Origin: Alphaproteobacteria bacterium UBA2947
Lineage (GTDB): Bacteria > Pseudomonadota > Alphaproteobacteria > Rs-D84
Direction of reading: 5' to 3'
Assembly (NCBI GenBank): GCA_002348925.1
Contig: DEBV01000002.1
Span: 65,445-70,456 of the forward strand
Length of the DNA stretch: 5,012 nt
The notes under the pieces: model-generated
The model's database searches: none
What the model was told of the DNA's origin: nothing
What the model saw: only the letters and a program-made list of their open reading frames with translations
Shown here: piece by piece, positions 1 through 5,012 of the stretch
Layout of the letters: the number at the start of each line of letters is the position of its first letter
Position numbering within the stretch: the first letter of the stretch is position 1
Position numbers and translations under genes: made by a program

Positions 1-242
1 ATGCAAAAAAAGGTTTGGGTGCGGTTCTTGTTCAAAGGGGCTTCGCACAAAAACCGAAATATATTGAACAAAACGAACGCGTGAATATGAAGTTAAATCC
101 TGTTGCGATACCAAATTTAGAATCTGATGTATTAAAATTACAAAACGCGGTTCAGGGCAAAGGTATTATATCAACCCCAGAAGTTGCTGTTGGAATGCGT
201 ATGAATGCTATGATGTTGGAAACTATGCAACATAAGAAATAA
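1..242 (+). CDS. C-terminal fragment of a protein, possibly Gfo/Idh/MocA-family oxidoreductase (5' end outside window)
   Basis: The frame is open from the left edge (first full codon at position 3) to TAA at 240-242, so only about the last 79 residues are seen. The tail reads ESDVLKLQNAVQGKG, then STPEVAVGMRMNAMMLETM, then HKK. An acidic residue leading an amphipathic helix, a short basic/glycine turn, a ST/SxE step and a final helix resemble the end of Gfo/Idh/MocA NAD(P)-dependent sugar oxidoreductases, where the last helices follow a G-x-x-x-S-x-E-x-A type turn. The nucleotide-binding N-terminal domain that would prove this is not in the window, so the family call is a weak inference. That it is coding is better supported: the frame is open throughout and the stop codon abuts a strong terminator. 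No start codon can be assigned. A TTG or ATG inside this stretch is unlikely to be the true start. Confidence 0.6.
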   Translation, partial: AKKGLGAVLVQRGFAQKPKYIEQNERVNMKLNPVAIPNLESDVLKLQNAVQGKGIISTPEVAVGMRMNAMMLETMQHKK

Positions 243-267
243 AAAACCGCCGAAATGGCGGTTTTTT
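241..267. terminator. Bidirectional intrinsic terminator between the partial gene and tRNA-Thr
   Basis: A perfect 11-bp inverted repeat: left arm 241-251 (AAAAAACCGCC), loop GAAAT at 252-256, right arm 257-267 (GGCGGTTTTTT). The GC core is CCGCC/GGCGG, and both strands end in a run of six T, so it should work in both directions. On + it stops the partial gene, whose stop codon overlaps the left arm. On - it begins 5 bases beyond the CCA end of the tRNA and stops that transcript. Confidence 0.9.
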
Positions 268-272
268 AATTC

Positions 273-348
273 TGGTGCCAGTTGTCGGACTTGAACCAAC
301 GACCCTCTGATTACAAATCAGATGCTCTACCAACTGAGCTAAACTGGC
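273..348 (-). tRNA. tRNA-Thr, anticodon TGT
   Basis: The reverse strand folds into a complete 76-nt cloverleaf. The 7-bp acceptor stem GCCAGTT/AACTGGC is perfect, with discriminator A and a genome-encoded CCA (273-275). The D arm is GCTC/GAGC with loop AGTTGGTA. The anticodon stem is TCTGA/TCAGA around loop TTTGTAA, giving anticodon TGT (plus-strand 313-315) and threonine identity. The T arm is GTTGG/CCGAC with loop TTCAAGT. It reads ACA and, by wobble, other ACN codons. In many bacteria U34 of this isoacceptor carries a 5-oxyuridine modification, which is relevant to the trhP-like gene at 1420. It has its own promoter (360-388) and a terminator right after the CCA. Confidence 0.98.
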
Positions 349-359
349 AAGCGAGATAT

Positions 360-388
360 ATAATATAGGTAAACAAACTTTTTTGCAA
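360..388 (-). promoter_or_regulatory. Sigma70-type promoter of tRNA-Thr
   Basis: On the reverse strand a TTGCAA -35 box (383-388) is followed by a 17-base spacer and a TATTAT -10 box (360-365). The -10 box ends 11 bases before the first tRNA base, leaving room for a short 5' leader to be removed by RNase P. The match to consensus, the 17-base spacing and the position make this the obvious tRNA promoter. Confidence 0.75.
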
Positions 389-426
389 GTAAAAAATTAT
401 TATTTGTAATAAAAATAAGATGACAC

Positions 427-454
427 TTGACATTTTTTGTTTTTGTACTATATT
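427..454 (+). promoter_or_regulatory. Sigma70-type promoter of the 148-aa hypothetical gene
   Basis: A perfect TTGACA -35 box (427-432), a 16-base spacer and a TATATT -10 box (449-454). Transcription would start near 461, giving a 5' leader of about 24 bases that contains the ribosome-binding site. Confidence 0.75.
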
Positions 455-470
455 TTGTGTATGATGAAAC

Positions 471-478
471 AAAAGGAG
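471..478 (+). promoter_or_regulatory. Ribosome-binding site for the 485 start
   Basis: AAAAGGAG, with GGAG at 475-478, sits 6 bases before the ATG at 485. This is the best Shine-Dalgarno match in the window and fixes the start of the 148-aa gene. Confidence 0.8.
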
Positions 479-484
479 TGAACA

Positions 485-931
485 ATGTTTATTGTTTTTA
501 ACAAAGAATACAGAAAATTTGAAGCGATTATGTCTGATTTGTTGAAAAAGATGAAAAAGTCGGTAAACGTCGAAAAAGTTTATGAAGATGAAATTGATGC
601 GGAAGTTTATAAATTGGACACTGTTGATATCGTGTTTCAAATTGGCAAACACATCATTATTGCAAGGGACAAAAACGGTGCAGAAATTATATCGCTTGAT
701 TGTCATTATGACAGAACTAACGAATTGCAGAATGCAAAATGTGACCTGTTTAGTGGTTTTCTTAAAGAAGTACGCAATACTTATGACAAAAGAATAGAAA
801 AAGAAAGTAAATTTAAAAAAGCCGCAGAAAAAGCAAATAAAGAAGCGGAAGCAAAACAAAAAGTTATTTCTGCGCAACAGGCCAAAGACAAATTATTAAA
901 TGATGCGTTGGAAAAATTGCGTAATTTATAA
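485..931 (+). CDS. Hypothetical protein, 148 aa, with a C-terminal coiled coil
   Basis: I do not recognise a family. The start is fixed by a good ribosome-binding site and by a stop codon just upstream in frame (479-481). Residues 1-30 are basic and probably helical. Residues 47-72 alternate hydrophobic residues as in short beta strands (VDIVFQIG, HIIIAR, EIISLD). From about residue 93 to the end the protein is one long charged helix rich in Lys, Glu and Ala, with no proline or glycine, which predicts a coiled coil. There is no signal peptide or membrane segment, so it should be cytoplasmic. Two cysteines (73, 86) do not form a recognisable metal site. It is a single-gene unit with its own TTGACA promoter and terminator. 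The globular part plus helical tail suggests an oligomerising or partner-binding protein, but this is inference from composition only. Confidence 0.85.
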   Translation: MFIVFNKEYRKFEAIMSDLLKKMKKSVNVEKVYEDEIDAEVYKLDTVDIVFQIGKHIIIARDKNGAEIISLDCHYDRTNELQNAKCDLFSGFLKEVRNTYDKRIEKESKFKKAAEKANKEAEAKQKVISAQQAKDKLLNDALEKLRNL

Positions 932-938
932 ACTGATT

Positions 939-963
939 AAAACGGGCTTTTTGCCCGTTTTTT
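939..963 (+). terminator. Intrinsic terminator of the 148-aa gene
   Basis: A perfect 9-bp stem: AAAACGGGC (939-947), loop TTTTT (948-952), GCCCGTTTT (953-961), followed by two more T. It starts 7 bases after the stop codon. Confidence 0.9.
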
Positions 964-974
964 AACTGGATTTC

Positions 975-1002
975 TTGACAAAGTGCTTTTATTTGCGATA
1001 AT
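975..1002 (+). promoter_or_regulatory. Sigma70-type promoter of the 115-aa hypothetical gene
   Basis: A perfect TTGACA -35 box (975-980), a 16-base spacer and a GATAAT -10 box (997-1002). The expected start point is near 1009, so the 5' leader is only about 12 bases. It contains GAGG (1012-1015), a ribosome-binding site 5 bases before the ATG at 1021. Confidence 0.75.
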
Positions 1003-1020
1003 CCAAGGCACGAGGCAATA

Positions 1021-1368
1021 ATGACACTAAATTATAAAGTTGATAAATTATTTGAAAATACATTGTTGGAATCGGATATAAAACACTTTTCCGTTTGTGG
1101 TTTTGATAAATACATAGTAAGCGATATGCGTGGAACCCTTTTTGTGATTTGGTTTGATAAAGCCAACGAAAGATATGCTTTGTTGCGTACTTCTTTGATG
1201 AAAAAGAAATACCAAGACGCCAAATTGCCTTTTGATGTTTTACCTAATTATGGATTGCTTTACTGCCAGACTGTGCGCGGATACAGGGTGCAAAAACAAT
1301 TTGAACGTAGATTTAAGTTAATATCAAATGTACTTGATGCCTTTTACGATATTGTCAAAGAAAAATAA
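1021..1368 (+). CDS. Hypothetical protein, 115 aa
   Basis: I do not recognise a family. The start at 1021 is supported by GAGG 5 bases upstream and by a consensus promoter at 975. Residues 22-57 look like a run of beta strands (HFSVCGF, YIVSD, TLFVIWFD, RYALLRTS). The C-terminal third (about 90-115) is amphipathic and helical (QKQFERRFKLISNVLDAFYDIV). It has no signal peptide or transmembrane segment and two cysteines (26 and 82). It is small, basic and probably cytoplasmic. It appears to be transcribed alone: a strong terminator lies before it and the next gene has its own promoter. A strand-rich core followed by a terminal helix, including a K-[YH]-I-[VI] strand, loosely recalls the upstream 148-aa protein, but by eye I cannot show that they are related. 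Confidence 0.83.
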   Translation: MTLNYKVDKLFENTLLESDIKHFSVCGFDKYIVSDMRGTLFVIWFDKANERYALLRTSLMKKKYQDAKLPFDVLPNYGLLYCQTVRGYRVQKQFERRFKLISNVLDAFYDIVKEK

Positions 1369-1382
1369 ATAACTTTATTTTT
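1361..1382 (+). terminator. Possible weak A/T-only hairpin after the 115-aa gene
   Basis: AAAAATAAA (1361-1369) and TTTATTTTT (1374-1382) form a perfect 9-bp inverted repeat around the loop TAAC. It covers the stop codon at 1366-1368. With no G/C pair in the stem it is far weaker than the other terminators here and may be chance in A/T-rich DNA. It ends just before the -35 box of the next promoter. Confidence 0.25.
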
Positions 1383-1384
1383 GT

Positions 1385-1412
1385 TTGATATTAAAAAAAA
1401 CACTGTTAAAAT
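1385..1412 (+). promoter_or_regulatory. Promoter of the trhP-like gene, extended -10 type
   Basis: A TTGATA -35 box (1385-1390), a 16-base spacer and a TAAAAT -10 box (1407-1412). The -10 box is preceded by TGT at 1404-1406, the TGn extension. The expected start point, 7-8 bases beyond the -10 box, falls at 1419-1420, on the A of the ATG. No Shine-Dalgarno sequence is visible before that ATG. Confidence 0.65.
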
Positions 1413-1419
1413 ATTCTGC

Positions 1420-2664
1420 ATGAAGAAAATACCAGAACTTTTAGCCCCAGGCGGCACATTGGACGCGTTTAAAACCGCAATTCTTTACGGTGCAGATGCG
1501 ATTTATGCTGGTTTGCCTGGTTTTTCTATGCGTGCGCGCGCAAAAATAACTGTGGACGAAGTAAAACAGGGCATAGACTTTGCACACAGCCATGGGAAAA
1601 AAGTGTATCTGGCGTTCAATTTATTCGCCCATGATCGCGATTATGAAAATATGGGACGCGTAAGCGAGGTTTTAAATTACTTGCGTCCTGACGCGCTTAT
1701 TATATCAGACGCGGGTGTTTTGATGTGGGTAAAACAACATCATCCGGATATTCCAATTCACATTTCAACTCAGGCGAATATTTGCAGTGCATCAACCGTC
1801 AAATTTTGGCAAAATGCAGGGGCTGTGCAATGTGTTTTGGCGCGCGAAGTATCGCATGCTGAATTTAAATCAATTCGTGAACAGTGTCCCGATATTGGAC
1901 TTGAGATATTTATTCATGGTGCAATGTGTATGTCTTATTCTGGGCGATGCCTGTTGTCGAATTATATAACGGGGCGTCCGTCCAATCGTGGGGCGTGTGC
2001 ACAACTGTGCCGTTGGAAATACGATGTAATTTTGCGCGAAAAAGAATCTGGTATTGAAATGCCAATCGAAGAAGATGATCGTGGTGCATATATTATGAAC
2101 AGCAAGGACTTGTGCCTGATGCCACGATTAAAGGAAGTAATAGAAGCGGGTCCAGACACCCTTAAAATCGAAGGACGCAACCGCAGTGAATATTATGTCG
2201 GTATGGTGACGCGTGCATATCGTAATGCGCTGGACGCCTATGCGCGTGACCCAGAAAACTTTGATCCAACGCCTTTTATGAATGATTTGAATTTGCTGGA
2301 AACGCGTGGTTATACAACGGCTTTCTTTGATGGACCTGTTCCGCCAGATGCACATGATTATGAACAGACGCATTCTAATTCAGATTACTGTGTTGCGGGT
2401 GTTATAACAAACGTGGACGATAAAAACATAACATTTGAATTGCGTAATGAAATAAAAGAGGGTGACACAATCAACTTTGTTCTGCCTTATATTCAAGACA
2501 AAGTTTCAATCGTTCTGGATAAAATTATAAATGCAAAAGACGGTGCTGAATTACCAAAGATGTCTGCGGGGCAGGCTAATTCACTTTTGATTCCAATTGA
2601 AAAAATCCCAATGCAATATCGTGATAAATTTGTTCCACTGATATTGGCGTACAAACACAAATAA
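1420..2664 (+). CDS. trhP: U32-family protein, tRNA 5-hydroxyuridine synthase (TrhP/YegQ type)
   Basis: A 414-residue member of the peptidase U32 family. Members of the TrhP branch are not proven proteases. With prephenate they hydroxylate U34 of certain tRNAs to ho5U, the first step toward cmo5U/mo5U. Visible marks: the N-terminal PELLAPGG (5-12); the U32 signature EIFIHGAMCMSYSGRCLLS at 162-180; a second cysteine patch RGACAQLC at 190-197; the block MNSKDLCL (about 226-233) followed by DTLKIEGRNRSEYYVGMVTRAYRNALDAY; then RGYTTAFFDG; and a C-terminal beta-barrel-like domain from about residue 325. Cys170, Cys177, Cys193 and Cys232 have the spacing of the 4Fe-4S ligands in the relative UbiU. 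Cys197 is an additional candidate. Length and order fit TrhP (E. coli YegQ is about 450 aa) rather than the shorter UbiU/UbiV or longer RlhA. I chose ATG 1420 because it gives the family N-terminus and lies just beyond the promoter. An in-frame TTG at 1381 would lie upstream of that promoter. Confidence 0.92.
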   Translation: MKKIPELLAPGGTLDAFKTAILYGADAIYAGLPGFSMRARAKITVDEVKQGIDFAHSHGKKVYLAFNLFAHDRDYENMGRVSEVLNYLRPDALIISDAGVLMWVKQHHPDIPIHISTQANICSASTVKFWQNAGAVQCVLAREVSHAEFKSIREQCPDIGLEIFIHGAMCMSYSGRCLLSNYITGRPSNRGACAQLCRWKYDVILREKESGIEMPIEEDDRGAYIMNSKDLCLMPRLKEVIEAGPDTLKIEGRNRSEYYVGMVTRAYRNALDAYARDPENFDPTPFMNDLNLLETRGYTTAFFDGPVPPDAHDYEQTHSNSDYCVAGVITNVDDKNITFELRNEIKEGDTINFVLPYIQDKVSIVLDKIINAKDGAELPKMSAGQANSLLIPIEKIPMQYRDKFVPLILAYKHK

Positions 2665-2689
2665 AAAAAACGCCATTGTGGCGTTTTTT
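2665..2689. terminator. Bidirectional terminator between convergent genes
   Basis: A perfect 11-bp inverted repeat: AAAAAACGCCA (2665-2675), loop TTG (2676-2678), TGGCGTTTTTT (2679-2689). Each strand ends in six T. It begins directly after the stop codon of the trhP-like gene, and its right arm overlaps the stop codon (2688-2690) of the converging minus-strand gene. It therefore ends both transcripts. Confidence 0.9.
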
Positions 2690-4454
2690 ATTCAGATTTG
2701 TTCATTTCTGGGATTTCAACATAATCATTATATTTGCTAAGGAAACGATTCCCAGTCACACATACGAAATTAGACAACGAATCTTCGTATTCACGTGTTG
2801 CCGACAACCAGCGATCTGTGATTTCGTCTTGTGCGCCTTGATAACCCGCAAAGCCACCCAATGCACCACCAGCCGCCGCCCCAGCGATTGTTCCCTTGGT
2901 GCGTGCCTGATTTGAAAAGTCAATTAAACCGCCATCTTCGGCATTGCCAGATGTTGGTTCAAAATAAATATTGCCTTCCGCTGCATCTTTTATCTGCGCG
3001 CCAACAACACCGCTTGAATTACGATACATATAAATATGCGGATTTTTTCCCTTTATATCTTCTAATTCAGAAGTTTTATGTCCGCCCAGTTTACCAGATA
3101 TATCTTTTTCAAACACTATATAAGCATGCTGATAGTTTTTAACATCATACGCTTCGGTTATTTTATAATATGTATCATCTTTTGGATCGCCCGTGTCCAG
3201 ATTGAATTTATCAGAAGATTCATCCGCATGTACATAATGTGTCAAATGTTGCAATTCGGTATTGTGGTATCGGAGGTTTTTGAAAATTTCGTCAAAAGAT
3301 ACAGAAGAATCGCCTTTTTCTAATTGAATTCCCATCAGTTTGCTGCCGTACGATTGGCATTCTTTAAGAATGTTGTCATCTTTTTTGCACTCTTTTACGG
3401 CACCAGCTTGATTAACAATATAAACTCTTCCTTCTCCTTTGTTTTTAGCGACAATTTCTTCGCCTTTTGTGTAAATGTTTCCAGCAACACAATCGTGTTC
3501 ACCAGCAGATATAGCAGGATAAGAAATCTTGATTTTGTCTTTTGTTTCACTAACTGCTTTTATGCCGTCATTATCGATTTTACATTTTTTTACAACCAAT
3601 ATACCGCCACTACTTGATTGACCAGCCAGCACATTCCCAATAACTGCACCAGATGCGGCGTTAACAGCCGTTGATTTAATGGTATCACCTGCGACTTTGC
3701 CCGTATAAGTGCTTGCCGCCATTATGCCTGCACCAGTAACCGCACCAATCGCACTGCCTGTTAATTGGCTTTTGCTGGTTCCGATAATACCTGTGCTGCC
3801 TGCTTCTTTCTTTGACATGGCGTTGCCTGCCAATGCGCTTACAACCGCGCCAGCAGCGATTTTTATTCCAGCATTTTGTTTTTGTTCTTGGTTCAGAACT
3901 TTTTCAACATCTTCCATGGTTGGTGCAGCGTCTGCTGGTAACATTGTTTTTGATAATGCAGCGCCGTTCATACCAGATTCAGGAAAAGCATCGATATTGC
4001 ACTTCATCGCGTCGCCCGCAGCCACGGTTGTTGTTGCCAACACCGCATTAGTATTTGCGTCAATCAAAGACACCACCGCAACACACTGATTTGTTTGGTT
4101 TTGACGAATGCCAGATTGTGGAATTTCCCATCTGAAAACACCGTTTGGATAAATCATTGCACAGTTTTCCAGTTGAGCCATTGTTGTAGTGGAAGAATTG
4201 TTTAAAATTGCAGATGCTAATTTTTCATCAGACACCATTACTGGCAAAGTTGCAGTCGCAGATGCCGTTGTAGCGGTAATTGCAGTTGCGTCCAGATATT
4301 CTTGCTGATAACGCATAGCGTTGACTTGGTTATAAGCATCAGCATAAGAACGTCCTGCATTTTTAGCGTTTACGATACGTGCATCAGACGGCAATGCAGA
4401 AATGCTTGCCAAAATTGCAGAAAACAAAGATATTTTACATATTCTGTTTTTCAT
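2688..4454 (-). CDS. Exported glycine-zipper protein of unknown function, 588 aa
   Basis: No family recognised. The N-terminus is a Sec signal peptide: basic MKNRICK, a hydrophobic core (SLFSAILASISA), then a probable cut after SDA (about residue 25). Residues 26-95 are rich in Ala and Thr. Residues 98-152 hold Cys98, Cys124 and Cys152 in a strand-rich segment. Residues 196-280 carry several glycine-zipper stretches (GSAIGAVTG; ASGAVIG). A Cys-containing module (286-375; Cys291, 322, 356, 366) and a polar region follow. Residues 521-540 form a regular glycine zipper with Gly at 521, 525, 529, 533 and 537. The mature form has eight cysteines, an even number fitting disulfides in the periplasm. 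Glycine zippers pack membrane helices, so it may associate with a membrane or form oligomers. No lipobox is seen: Cys6 lies before the hydrophobic core. It starts 6 bases after an outer-membrane barrel gene and is probably co-transcribed and translationally coupled, since only a distant GGAA precedes the ATG. Function unknown. Confidence 0.88.
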   Translation of the reverse strand: MKNRICKISLFSAILASISALPSDARIVNAKNAGRSYADAYNQVNAMRYQQEYLDATAITATTASATATLPVMVSDEKLASAILNNSSTTTMAQLENCAMIYPNGVFRWEIPQSGIRQNQTNQCVAVVSLIDANTNAVLATTTVAAGDAMKCNIDAFPESGMNGAALSKTMLPADAAPTMEDVEKVLNQEQKQNAGIKIAAGAVVSALAGNAMSKKEAGSTGIIGTSKSQLTGSAIGAVTGAGIMAASTYTGKVAGDTIKSTAVNAASGAVIGNVLAGQSSSGGILVVKKCKIDNDGIKAVSETKDKIKISYPAISAGEHDCVAGNIYTKGEEIVAKNKGEGRVYIVNQAGAVKECKKDDNILKECQSYGSKLMGIQLEKGDSSVSFDEIFKNLRYHNTELQHLTHYVHADESSDKFNLDTGDPKDDTYYKITEAYDVKNYQHAYIVFEKDISGKLGGHKTSELEDIKGKNPHIYMYRNSSGVVGAQIKDAAEGNIYFEPTSGNAEDGGLIDFSNQARTKGTIAGAAAGGALGGFAGYQGAQDEITDRWLSATREYEDSLSNFVCVTGNRFLSKYNDYVEIPEMNKSE

Positions 4455-4460
4455 TTTATA

Positions 4461-5012
4461 TTAAAATTCCAATCTTAATCTGACGCCTACATCTAAACTT
4501 GATAAAGTTCCGCTTTCAAACCAATTCGTATAGTGGAAAACACTGTCGTATGGCGCTTCGTATTCATCGCCAGCACCATCGCTTAACCATTCTGTCTGGG
4601 ATACGACAATAGAACCAGATGTTTTTACTTTACCTAAATTCGCATAACGAACAAAGAAATCTAATTTCAATCCGTCGTTCATAGATGTCGTAACACCGCC
4701 TTCCAATTGAAACGCAATCTGTTCCATCGTGCCACCATTGTGATACGCATAAACATCGGATATAGCAGTCAAACCGCCCGCTTGAATGCTGCCTGGACCC
4801 AGACCGTTTGTTTCATCGTAAAAACTGTTATCAAAAACAACATAGTCGGCGATAGTGTTCAAAGACAAACCAATACCAGCACCAACATATGGACGTAATT
4901 GACCGCCCATCACATTGCCTGTGAATGAATCTATGTTGTAGTACACGTTCAACATGGTTGAATTCGATGTGATTGCGCCACCTGAAACAGTTGCATCAGT
5001 ATATCCATCGCC
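4461..5012 (-). CDS. Outer-membrane beta-barrel protein, C-terminal part (5' end outside window)
   Basis: The frame stays open from the right edge to TAA at 4461-4463, giving 183 residues of an incomplete gene. An internal ATG at 4953-4955 is not the likely start because coding continues upstream of it. The sequence alternates polar and hydrophobic residues in strands separated by long polar loops: STMLNVYYNI; LRPYVGAGIGLSLN; EQIAFQLEGGVTTSMNDGLKLDFFVRYANLG; and the last strand SSLDVGVRLRLEF, ending in the terminal Phe that the BAM assembly machinery recognises. PYVGAGIG and the penultimate barrel hairpin match the general form of small eight-stranded surface antigens (OmpA-like or Omp25/Msp4-like barrels). 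The role could be structural or adhesive and cannot be settled from this fragment. It is the upstream gene of a probable operon with the glycine-zipper protein. Its signal peptide and promoter lie beyond the window. Confidence 0.85.
   Translation of the reverse strand, partial: GDGYTDATVSGGAITSNSTMLNVYYNIDSFTGNVMGGQLRPYVGAGIGLSLNTIADYVVFDNSFYDETNGLGPGSIQAGGLTAISDVYAYHNGGTMEQIAFQLEGGVTTSMNDGLKLDFFVRYANLGKVKTSGSIVVSQTEWLSDGAGDEYEAPYDSVFHYTNWFESGTLSSLDVGVRLRLEF

Larger units (their letters stand above)
349..484. other. AT-rich divergent intergenic region
   Basis: This 136-base gap holds two back-to-back promoters, one leftward for tRNA-Thr and one rightward for the 148-aa gene. Their -35 boxes are 38 bases apart. 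Between them lies an A/T-rich stretch with a small perfect inverted repeat, TTATTA-TTTG-TAATAA (397-412). With only A/T pairs this is unlikely to be a terminator. It could be an upstream AT-rich promoter element or a protein-binding palindrome, but nothing more can be shown. Confidence 0.5.

Noticed and set aside
1..84. An ATG at position 1 opening a 27-codon frame
   Set aside because: It is short and out of frame with the better-supported coding tail that ends at the terminator. No upstream context is visible to support a start.
397..412. The small inverted repeat TTATTA-TTTG-TAATAA between the divergent promoters, as a terminator or operator
   Set aside because: It has only A/T pairs in very A/T-rich DNA, so chance is a sufficient explanation. 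It is kept only as a note on the intergenic region.
461..481. A six-residue leader-peptide-like frame (ATGATGAAACAAAAGGAGTGA) before the 148-aa gene
   Set aside because: It begins at the expected transcription start and contains the ribosome-binding site of the real gene. There is no run of regulatory codons and no attenuator hairpin after it.
311..877. A long minus-strand open frame (188 codons) opposite the 148-aa gene
   Set aside because: It runs into the tRNA-Thr gene, lacks a ribosome-binding site, and its Phe/Ile-rich product is what the Lys/Glu-rich helix of the sense gene gives when read backwards.
1381..1419. A TTG start adding 13 residues to the trhP-like protein
   Set aside because: The extension is unlike the family N-terminus, has no ribosome-binding site and overlaps the promoter boxes at 1385-1412.
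1420..2664. Annotation of the U32 protein as a collagenase-like protease
   Set aside because: The U32 signature is present, but the cysteine pattern and the SKDLC and KIEGR blocks match the iron-sulfur RNA- and quinone-hydroxylation branch rather than a demonstrated protease.
3324..4089. Plus-strand open frames of about 97 and 126 codons opposite the glycine-zipper gene
   Set aside because: They are antisense to a well-supported exported protein with a signal peptide, have no promoter or ribosome-binding site, and their Ala/Pro/Phe-rich products reflect reverse reading of Ala/Gly/Lys codons.

Overview
This is an AT-rich bacterial window with short intergenic gaps and perfect hairpin terminators. 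The clearest genes are a tRNA-Thr(UGU) with encoded CCA, a complete U32-family tRNA-hydroxylation protein (TrhP/YegQ type) and a truncated outer-membrane beta-barrel gene. A Gram-negative cell is certain from the beta-barrel with its terminal phenylalanine. The Omp25/Msp4-like barrel, the sigma70-type TTGACA promoters and the low-GC codon use would suit an AT-rich alphaproteobacterium, for example an uncultured host- or gut-associated lineage. That placement is an inference and I hold it loosely.

Layout, left to right. Positions 1-242 hold the C-terminal end of a + strand gene, possibly a Gfo/Idh/MocA-type oxidoreductase. It is closed by a perfect hairpin (241-267) that also lies just behind the 3' end of the minus-strand tRNA-Thr (273-348). 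An AT-rich divergent promoter region (349-484) fires the tRNA leftward and a 148-aa hypothetical gene (485-931) rightward. That gene ends at its own terminator (939-963). A second small orphan gene (1021-1368, 115 aa) follows from its own promoter. The trhP-like gene (1420-2664) has a promoter whose expected start point falls at the ATG, so its mRNA may be leaderless. A bidirectional terminator (2665-2689) separates it from two minus-strand envelope genes. These are a 588-aa exported glycine-zipper protein of unknown function (2688-4454) and, 6 bases upstream of it in transcription order, the 3' part of an outer-membrane beta-barrel gene (4461-5012, cut by the window edge).

How the genes relate. 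The left and middle genes are mostly single-gene transcription units, each with its own promoter and most with a terminator. The right end is a probable two-gene operon for the cell envelope. tRNA-Thr(UGU) belongs to the class of tRNAs whose U34 is hydroxylated by TrhP in bacteria where this was studied, so a likely enzyme and substrate pair lie about 1 kb apart. I see no mobile element, CRISPR array or defence system. The least explained parts are the glycine-zipper protein with its barrel partner and the two small orphan genes.
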